Below, one piece after another: positions 5,706-11,079 of a stretch of 11,079 bases of DNA. The notes below the pieces were generated by a model that was not told the DNA's origin, did no database searches, and saw nothing but the letters and a program-made list of their open reading frames with translations. This DNA comes from Pseudomonadota bacterium (GTDB taxonomy: Bacteria; Pseudomonadota; Gammaproteobacteria; Burkholderiales; Burkholderiaceae_B), in contig JAEZGR010000348.1 of NCBI GenBank assembly GCA_023437255.1, positions 1 through 11,079 on the forward strand. Direction: 5' to 3'. Both the position numbers and the translations under genes were made by a program. The stretch's first letter is position 1. Each line of letters opens with the position of its first letter.

Positions 5706-7032
5706 AGAACCCGGCATTGCAGTACCGCGCCAGACCCTTCTGCAAGATCTCGCGCTGGCCCTGCTGCAGTACAGCCCCCAGGTGGCCTGTTTTCGCCACG
5801 ACTCAGTCGTGCTCGAAGTCAGCGCCAGCCTTGCCCTGTTCAAGGGGGTACGGCAGCTGTGCCGCCTGGTCAGGCATAGCGCCCTGGCCCTGGGCGCTGC
5901 CTGGCGCCTGGGCGTGGCGCCCTCGGCAACCGGTGCCTGGCTGCTGGCAGGCTACGCCCCCCCCAGGCACCGACGGGTGCTGCGCTCCACCAGTCTGGCA
6001 CGCAACCTGGCCCATCTGCCCCTGCAGGCATTGCCCGAAGCCCGGCCACATGAACCCTGGCTCGAAGGCATTGGCTGCACCTCGCTGCAAGCCTTGCGCG
6101 CCCTGCCCAGGCAAGGTTTGCAGCAGCGCACCCGCCCCGAGCTCGTACACGCCCTCGATGCCGCCTACGCCCAGACCCCCGAAACCCTGGCCTGGTTCGA
6201 ACCCCCTGAAACCTTTCGTCTGGCTCACGAGCCCGACTTCCACCTGAGCCGCGATTCAGCCATATTGGCAGCCGCTCAACCGCTGCTGCAGGCCTTGTGC
6301 GGGTGGCTGCAGCATCGCCAGCAGGCCCTGCACGATCTCGTGCTGGTGCTGCATCACGAAAAAGGTCGCCAGGCTGAACCCCCTACCCATGTCGTATTGC
6401 GGTTTTCGATGGCGGCCTGGCGCCTCGATGAGTTCAACCTGATTCTCAAAGAACGCCTTGGCCATGTCGTGCTGCGCAAGGCGGTGATCCGGCTCGAACT
6501 CGTTTCGGGGCCTGCCCTGCCTCGCGCGCCGACCAGCGCCACCCTTTTCCCCGACCCGGCCCGCCACGCCCAGGAAGAACGCCGCCTGCTCGATCTGCTC
6601 GCCGCCCGATTGGGGGCCGCCTGCATCCGCCGGCCTCAACCTCGCTTTCATCACCTGCCCGAACGCGCCAACCTTTGGGCAGCGGGCCCCGAAGCGCCGA
6701 CCCAAGCACAGCCAGTCCGCACGGCAGACCATTCACCCTCTCCTGCGGCATCGCGAAGCCTCGCCGACTCACCCATGCCCGCCCCACCCGCCCGGCCCTT
6801 CTGGCTGTTGCCCGAACCGCAGCGCCTTGAGCTTCTGCACGAGCGCCCCGTGTATCAGGGGCGCCCGTTACGCCTCATCCAGGGCCCCGAACGCATCGAA
6901 ACCGGCTGGAACGAAGGGGCGCATCAGCGCCGCGACTATTTCATGGCCGAAGACCCCGGAGGCGCTCGCTACTGGGTATACCGCGAACGCGAAACCGGCG
7001 AGGGGTGGTTTCTGCACGGGCTGTTTGCCTGA
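5674..7032 (+). CDS. imuB: ImuB, catalytically inactive Y-family polymerase homologue, shortened N terminus
   Basis: This encodes 452 residues. ImuB is the hub of the mutasome: it binds the beta clamp, ImuA and DnaE2 but lacks polymerase activity. The start MPLWICLKWP is the family opening. Then the protein passes almost at once to TLLQDLALALLQYSPQV (21-37) and VVLEVSASLALFKG (45-58). In relatives the last motif lies near residue 100-110, so about 55-60 palm residues are missing. The rest is intact: a WLEGIGCTSLQALRALPR helix-hairpin-helix segment, a little finger with LKERLGHVVL, and the C-terminal domain with PFWLLPEPQRLEL, LIQGPERIETGW, RRDYFMAED and GWFLHGLFA. SATLFPDP (288-295) is where relatives carry a clamp-binding-like LFP motif. 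The usual Y-family catalytic acidic residues are absent, as expected. It overlaps imuA by 32 bases; dnaE2 follows after 24. An 8-base C run lies at 5957-5964. Confidence 0.9.
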   Translation: MPLWICLKWPEEPGIAVPRQTLLQDLALALLQYSPQVACFRHDSVVLEVSASLALFKGVRQLCRLVRHSALALGAAWRLGVAPSATGAWLLAGYAPPRHRRVLRSTSLARNLAHLPLQALPEARPHEPWLEGIGCTSLQALRALPRQGLQQRTRPELVHALDAAYAQTPETLAWFEPPETFRLAHEPDFHLSRDSAILAAAQPLLQALCGWLQHRQQALHDLVLVLHHEKGRQAEPPTHVVLRFSMAAWRLDEFNLILKERLGHVVLRKAVIRLELVSGPALPRAPTSATLFPDPARHAQEERRLLDLLAARLGAACIRRPQPRFHHLPERANLWAAGPEAPTQAQPVRTADHSPSPAASRSLADSPMPAPPARPFWLLPEPQRLELLHERPVYQGRPLRLIQGPERIETGWNEGAHQRRDYFMAEDPGGARYWVYRERETGEGWFLHGLFA

Positions 7033-7056
7033 ACCCGGCACGATCACTGAGCAAGC

Positions 7057-10000
7057 ATGAATTTCGCCCTGAGCCGCTACGCGGAACTCGACTGCATCTC
7101 GAACTTCAGTTTTCTGAAGGGCGCCTCGCACCCTGAAGAACTGGTGGAAAGGGCCGCCGCGCTCGGCTACGAGGCTCTGGCGCTCAGCGACGAATGCTCA
7201 CTCGCCGGCGTGGTCAGGGCCCACCAGGAAGCTCAGCGCCAGAATCTGCATCTGATCATCGGCAGCCGTTTCAGACTGGAAGAAGGCATGCAGATCATCG
7301 TTCTGGCCTGCAACCTGAATGGTTACGGCAACCTTTCTGAAACCATCACGCTGGCGCGACGCCGCAGTCCCAAAGGCAGGTATTGTCTGCGGCTTACCGA
7401 TCTGGCCGAGCCAGCACCCGCTTTGGCCCACCTGCGCGGTCTGCCCGATTGCCTGGTGATACTCAAGCCCGAGCCCGACGTACAGCCGGCGGTACTCAAC
7501 GCCCACCTCCAGGCACTGCGCACGGTCTTTGAGCAGCGGCTCTGGGTCGGCGTGACACTGCTGCATGGCCCCTCCGATGCGCACCATCTGGCCACCGCGC
7601 GGGCCGCCGGCGAACGCCTCGGTGTTCCGCTGGTGGCGTTGGGCGGGGTGGAAATGCATCGCCGTTCGCGCCAGCCGCTGCACGACACTCTGGCTGCGAT
7701 CCGGCATGGCCGACCGCTTGGTGAAGTGATCGAGCACCTGCGCCCCAATGCGGAACATCATCTGCGCAGCCGTCTGCGTCTGGCCAACATGTACCCACCC
7801 GAGCTCCTGCAGGAAACGCTGCGCATACGCGAGTGCTGCCGCTTTTCGATGAGCGAGATCCGTTATCAATACCCCGAAGAGATCGTGCCTGCCGGCTACA
7901 CCCCCGGCGTCTATCTGCGCCAGGAAACCCTGGCAGGCGCCCGGCGGCGTTACCCGCGCGGCATACCTCCCAAGGTCATGGCCCAGATCGATACCGAGCT
8001 GGCCCTCATCGCCGAGCTGGAATATGAGGCCTATTTTCTGACCGTCTACGACATCGTCAGTTTTGCCCGCAGGCGCGGCATTCTCTGCCAGGGTCGGGGC
8101 TCCGCCGCCAACTCGGCCGTTTGCTATTGCCTGGGCATCACTGAAGTCGACCCGCATAGCAGCAATACGCTCTTCGCCCGTTTCATCAGCCGCGAGCGCA
8201 ATGAACCGCCCGATATCGATGTCGATTTCGAACACCAGCGGCGCGAGGAAGTGATTCAGTACATCTACGAACGCTACGGTCGCGAACGGGCGGCGTTGGC
8301 CGCCGTGACCACGACCTATCGCCACCGCAGTGCCATGCGCGACACGGGCAAGGCACTGGGGCTGGATGCCGACCTGATCGAGCGGGTCGCCAAATCCTTC
8401 CAGTACTGGAACAGCAAAAAAGACCTGCAAGAGAAGATCGGCGAACAGGGCCTGGCCGCGAACACCCGTGAGGCCCGCTTGTGGTCCGGTCTCGCGCAGA
8501 CCCTCAAGGGCTTCCCCCGGCACCTGTCGCAGCACCCCGGTGGATTCGTGATTTCTCAAGGCAAGCTGTCGCGGCTTGTTCCCATCGAGAATGCCGCCAT
8601 GGCAGACCGCTGCGTCGTGCAATGGAACAAAGACGACCTCGATGCCCTGGGGCTGCTGAAGGTCGACGTGCTGGCGCTGGGCATGTTGAGCGCCCTGCAG
8701 CGCTGCCTGACCATGGTCAGCACATTGCGGGGGCAGCCCTTTGCCCTGCAGGATATCCGCCCCGACGACACCGCCACCTTCGACATGATCTGCAAGGCCG
8801 ACACCATCGGCGTGTTCCAGATTGAATCGCGGGCACAGATGAGCATGCTGCCCCGCCTGAAGCCGCGCGAGTTCTACGACCTGGTGATTCAGGTGGCCAT
8901 TGTGCGACCCGGGCCCATACAGGGGGGCATGGTCCATCCCTATCTGCGTCGCCGACAGGGCCATGAAGATGCTGTCACGCCCTCGCCGGAGCTCGACGAG
9001 GTGCTCAAACGCACTCTGGGTGTGCCGATTTTCCAGGAGCAGGCCATGCAGATCGCCATGGTGGCCGCCGATTTCAGCGCCGATGAGGCCGATGAGCTGC
9101 GCCGCGCCATGGCAGCGTGGCGGCGACCGGGCAGCGTTGACCGCTTTCGGCAGCGCCTGCTGAACGGCATGCGGGCCAAGGGCTACGACGAGACGTTTGC
9201 CCTGCAGATCTTCCAGCAGCTGGAAGGCTTCGGCGAATACGGATTTCCCGAGAGTCACTCGGCAAGCTTCGCACGGTTGGCTTACTGCAGCGCCTGGCTC
9301 AAGTGCCATGAGCCGGCCGCCTTTCTGGCCGCCCTGCTCAATTCACAGCCCATGGGCTTTTATGCGCCCAGCCAGCTGGTGCAGGATGCCCGGCGTCACA
9401 ACGTCGAGGTACGACCCGTCGATATACACGCCAGCTGCTGGGAGTCCACGCTGGAGCCCACGACTGCCCCGCCCGGCACCCAACCGGCCGTGCGCCTCGG
9501 TTTCAATCAGATTTCGGGCCTTGCACAGCAGGCGGTTGAACGCATCGAAACCGCAAGGCGGCACCAGCCCTTTGTATCGCTACAAGATCTTGCGACCCGT
9601 GCGGCTCTGAACCGGCGCGAAATGAACATTCTTGCTCAGGCCGGAGCGCTAAAGGCACTGAGCAGCAACCGTCGTGAGGCACAGTGGCAGTCGGCCCTGC
9701 TGCCCGCCGCGGGGCTGCTGCGAGGCGCCCCCATCCGCGAAACAACCCGCCCCACGCTGCCCGCCATGTCCGAAAACGAGCATATCGTCAGCGACTATCG
9801 CACCCTGGGGCTGACGCTGGGGCGGCATCCCCTGGCCCTGCTGCGCCACTTGCTGGCCGCGCGCCGCTTCGTGCCGGCCGATGAATTGCGGGCACACTGG
9901 CCCGATCGCAGGCTGGCACGGGCCTGCGGCCTGGTCACTTCACGCCAGCGGCCAGGTACGGCACACGGCACCATTTTCGTGACCCTCGAAGACGAAACCG

Positions 10001-10191
10001 GCTATGTGAATGTGATCGTGCGGCCTGAATTGGCCGAGCGACAGCATGCGGAGCTCACGACTTCCAACCTGCTGGGCGTGTATGGGGTGTGGCAACGTCA
10101 CGAAGAAGTGCGTCACCTGATCGCGCAACGCCTCGTGAACCTCGATGCATTGCTGGGCGAGCTGCGCACGCGCAGCCGCGACTTCCACTAA
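7057..10191 (+). CDS. dnaE2: DnaE2 (ImuC), error-prone DNA polymerase III alpha homologue
   Basis: This encodes 1044 residues, normal for DnaE2. It is the catalytic member of the ImuA-ImuB-DnaE2 mutasome, copying past damage with many errors. The N-terminal PHP domain (about 8-230) opens YAELDCISNFSFLKGASHPE. The C-family polymerase core follows: ILCQGRGSAANSAVCY, then PDIDVDF (385-391; catalytic Asp386 and Asp388 by analogy with E. coli Asp401/403) and KVDVLALGML with the third catalytic Asp537. HLSQHPGGFVIS and IFQEQAMQIAM are also typical. The C-terminal OB fold (FVTLEDETGYVNVIV) and the ending RSRDFH match the DnaE2 subgroup, which lacks the longer tail of DnaE1. PHP ligand positions look altered: Asp12 where His is usual, and GGVEMH at 196-201 where relatives have GDVHMH. 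The ribosome binding site is weak (GAGCAAGC). It is 24 bases after imuB, in one operon. Confidence 0.95.
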   Translation: MNFALSRYAELDCISNFSFLKGASHPEELVERAAALGYEALALSDECSLAGVVRAHQEAQRQNLHLIIGSRFRLEEGMQIIVLACNLNGYGNLSETITLARRRSPKGRYCLRLTDLAEPAPALAHLRGLPDCLVILKPEPDVQPAVLNAHLQALRTVFEQRLWVGVTLLHGPSDAHHLATARAAGERLGVPLVALGGVEMHRRSRQPLHDTLAAIRHGRPLGEVIEHLRPNAEHHLRSRLRLANMYPPELLQETLRIRECCRFSMSEIRYQYPEEIVPAGYTPGVYLRQETLAGARRRYPRGIPPKVMAQIDTELALIAELEYEAYFLTVYDIVSFARRRGILCQGRGSAANSAVCYCLGITEVDPHSSNTLFARFISRERNEPPDIDVDFEHQRREEVIQYIYERYGRERAALAAVTTTYRHRSAMRDTGKALGLDADLIERVAKSFQYWNSKKDLQEKIGEQGLAANTREARLWSGLAQTLKGFPRHLSQHPGGFVISQGKLSRLVPIENAAMADRCVVQWNKDDLDALGLLKVDVLALGMLSALQRCLTMVSTLRGQPFALQDIRPDDTATFDMICKADTIGVFQIESRAQMSMLPRLKPREFYDLVIQVAIVRPGPIQGGMVHPYLRRRQGHEDAVTPSPELDEVLKRTLGVPIFQEQAMQIAMVAADFSADEADELRRAMAAWRRPGSVDRFRQRLLNGMRAKGYDETFALQIFQQLEGFGEYGFPESHSASFARLAYCSAWLKCHEPAAFLAALLNSQPMGFYAPSQLVQDARRHNVEVRPVDIHASCWESTLEPTTAPPGTQPAVRLGFNQISGLAQQAVERIETARRHQPFVSLQDLATRAALNRREMNILAQAGALKALSSNRREAQWQSALLPAAGLLRGAPIRETTRPTLPAMSENEHIVSDYRTLGLTLGRHPLALLRHLLAARRFVPADELRAHWPDRRLARACGLVTSRQRPGTAHGTIFVTLEDETGYVNVIVRPELAERQHAELTTSNLLGVYGVWQRHEEVRHLIAQRLVNLDALLGELRTRSRDFH

Positions 10192-10226
10192 AATTTCATC
10201 TTTAAACGCAACACAGGAAGTCCGCC

Positions 10227-10685
10227 ATGAGCAGCCCGCTCAAGACCCGTCTGTCCGAATCGGTAAAAGACGCCATGCGCGCCCGCGACTCCGCCCGTCT
10301 GGGCACCCTTCGCCTGCTGCAGGCCGCCATCAAGCAGAAGGAAGTCGACGAACGCATCGAACTGACCGACGCCGACATCACGGCCATCATCGAAAAACAG
10401 GTAAAGCAGCGACGCGAATCCATCGCCGCCTATGAACAGGCAGGCCGCACCGAAACGGCTGAACAAGAAAGGGCTGAAGTGGCCGTGTTGCAGGAGTTCC
10501 TGCCCGAAGCCGCCACCCCCGCCGAGATCGATGCAGCGATCACGCAGGCACTGGAAGAAGTCCAGGCTCAGGGAGTCAGCGGCCCCGCTGCCATGGGCAA
10601 GGTCATGGGTCTGCTCAAGGCCCGCCTGGCCGGCCGCGCAGAAATGACTGCCGTCTCGGCCCAGGTCAAAGCCCGGCTGATGTAA
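10227..10685 (+). CDS. yqeY: YqeY / GatB-YqeY domain protein
   Basis: This encodes 152 residues, the normal length for stand-alone YqeY (about 150). It is all helical, with the family opening LKTRLSESVKDAMRARDS, then TLRLLQAAIKQKEVDER, EKQVKQRRESIAAYEQAGR, AEVAVLQEFLP and the C-terminal AAMGKVMGLLKARLAGRAE. The domain is also found at the C terminus of GatB, the tRNA-dependent amidotransferase subunit, where it contacts tRNA. The role of free YqeY is unknown, though RNA binding is a fair guess. A strong AGGAAG (10215-10220) sits six bases before the ATG. In many betaproteobacteria this gene lies next to rpsU, ahead of dnaG; here it instead follows dnaE2 after 35 bases. That gap holds a TAAAAT (10189-10194, -10-like) overlapping the dnaE2 stop, so a separate promoter is possible but lacks a good -35. 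Confidence 0.92.
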   Translation: MSSPLKTRLSESVKDAMRARDSARLGTLRLLQAAIKQKEVDERIELTDADITAIIEKQVKQRRESIAAYEQAGRTETAEQERAEVAVLQEFLPEAATPAEIDAAITQALEEVQAQGVSGPAAMGKVMGLLKARLAGRAEMTAVSAQVKARLM

Positions 10686-10700
10686 GCACCCCGGGGCACC

Positions 10701-10722
10701 GTAAGCCGCCCCTGCGGCTTAC
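10701..10722. terminator. Perfect 9-bp hairpin between convergent yqeY and oxidoreductase genes
   Basis: GTAAGCCGC (10701-10709) and GCGGCTTAC (10714-10722) pair perfectly around a CCCT loop. The stem starts 15 bases after the yqeY stop and its right arm contains the stop codon of the minus-strand oxidoreductase gene. No T-run follows on either strand, so it is a candidate bidirectional terminator or 3'-end stabiliser. Confidence 0.5.
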
Positions 10723-11079
10723 GAGCAGGCCTCGTTCAGCACCTGCGAGTCAGTGCATGTGCTGCACGGGTAGTCGACATACCCCGCCGGGCCCTCGCGG
10801 TAATACGTAGACGTATCGCCTTCTTGCAGCGGTGCGCCGGCTTTGAGTCGACGCACCAGATCCGGGTTCGAGATGAACGGCCGGCCAAACGCCACAGCGT
10901 CGGCAAGACCCGTCGCCACGACCTGCTGGGCGCGATCGAGTGTGTAATCCTGATTCACGACCAGGCCACCTTCGAATTCAGCGCGCAGCCGGGCAGTGAG
11001 ATCATGATGCCCCGGGGCCTCGCGCAGGAATATGAACCCTACCCCCCGACGGCTCAGTTCGCGCGCCACGTAGGTGAAC
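10719..11079 (-). CDS. Old-yellow-enzyme family NADH:flavin oxidoreductase, C-terminal part
   Basis: Only the last 119 or so codons are in the window; the 5' part lies beyond 11079 and the frame is open to the edge (FTYVARELSRRGVGFIFLRE). The family C-terminal signature is clear: FEGGLVVNQDYTLDRAQQV, then GLADAVAFGRPFISNPDLV with the FMN-phosphate-binding Gly-Arg, then RLKAGAPLQEGDTSTYY and GPAGYVDYP. This places it with NemA-type ene reductases, which reduce activated double bonds, maleimides or nitro compounds with NAD(P)H through FMN in the cytosol. The usual protein ends at or just after GYTDYP. This one continues with CSTCTDSQVLNEACS, which carries three cysteines including a Cys-X-X-Cys. 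It converges on yqeY, with a hairpin over its stop codon. The substrate cannot be told from this part. Confidence 0.9.
   Translation of the reverse strand, partial: FTYVARELSRRGVGFIFLREAPGHHDLTARLRAEFEGGLVVNQDYTLDRAQQVVATGLADAVAFGRPFISNPDLVRRLKAGAPLQEGDTSTYYREGPAGYVDYPCSTCTDSQVLNEACS

Noticed and set aside
7198..9309. Very long antisense open frame (703 codons) within dnaE2
   Set aside because: GC-rich genes often leave the opposite strand open. The product is low in recognisable domains and dnaE2 on the plus strand is certain.

Overview
The window looks like a chromosomal segment of a GC-rich betaproteobacterium, probably Burkholderiales and perhaps Alcaligenaceae. This is inferred from base composition, from the style of the ImuA/ImuB/DnaE2 proteins, and from the company of YqeY, PBP7-type peptidase and NRDE-family genes. 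No RNA gene, insertion sequence, CRISPR array or integrase was seen. There is no gene-free stretch longer than 300 bases.

Left edge (1-596): a gene of unknown function on the minus strand starts at 408 and runs off the window. Its sequence is visibly more AT-rich than the rest (29 of the first 60 bases are G/C, against 41 of 60 in a typical dnaE2 line). It is divergent from a DUF421/YetF-type membrane protein gene at 597-1100.

Middle left (1195-4220, plus strand): an oxalate/formate-antiporter-like MFS transporter comes first. It is followed by a secreted PBP7-type D,D-endopeptidase and, five bases on, a cytosolic NRDE/TANGO2-family protein. A YpfH-like serine hydrolase (4247-4909, minus) converges on this block.

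Centre (4910-10191, plus strand): a complete SOS mutasome cassette, imuA-imuB-dnaE2, follows a perfect LexA box (4993-5008) that covers a plausible -10 element. ImuA and ImuB are accessory factors that bring the error-prone polymerase DnaE2 to damaged templates; together they make damage-induced mutations. The striking detail is that ImuB is short at its N terminus: about 55-60 residues of the first palm segment usual for the family are missing.

Right edge (10227-11079): a yqeY gene with a strong ribosome binding site, converging on the 3' part of an old-yellow-enzyme gene whose product ends in an unusual cysteine-rich tail.

Most of this is ordinary, well-described content. I see no convincing new multi-gene system. 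The best leads are the shortened ImuB and the unknown truncated gene at the left edge.
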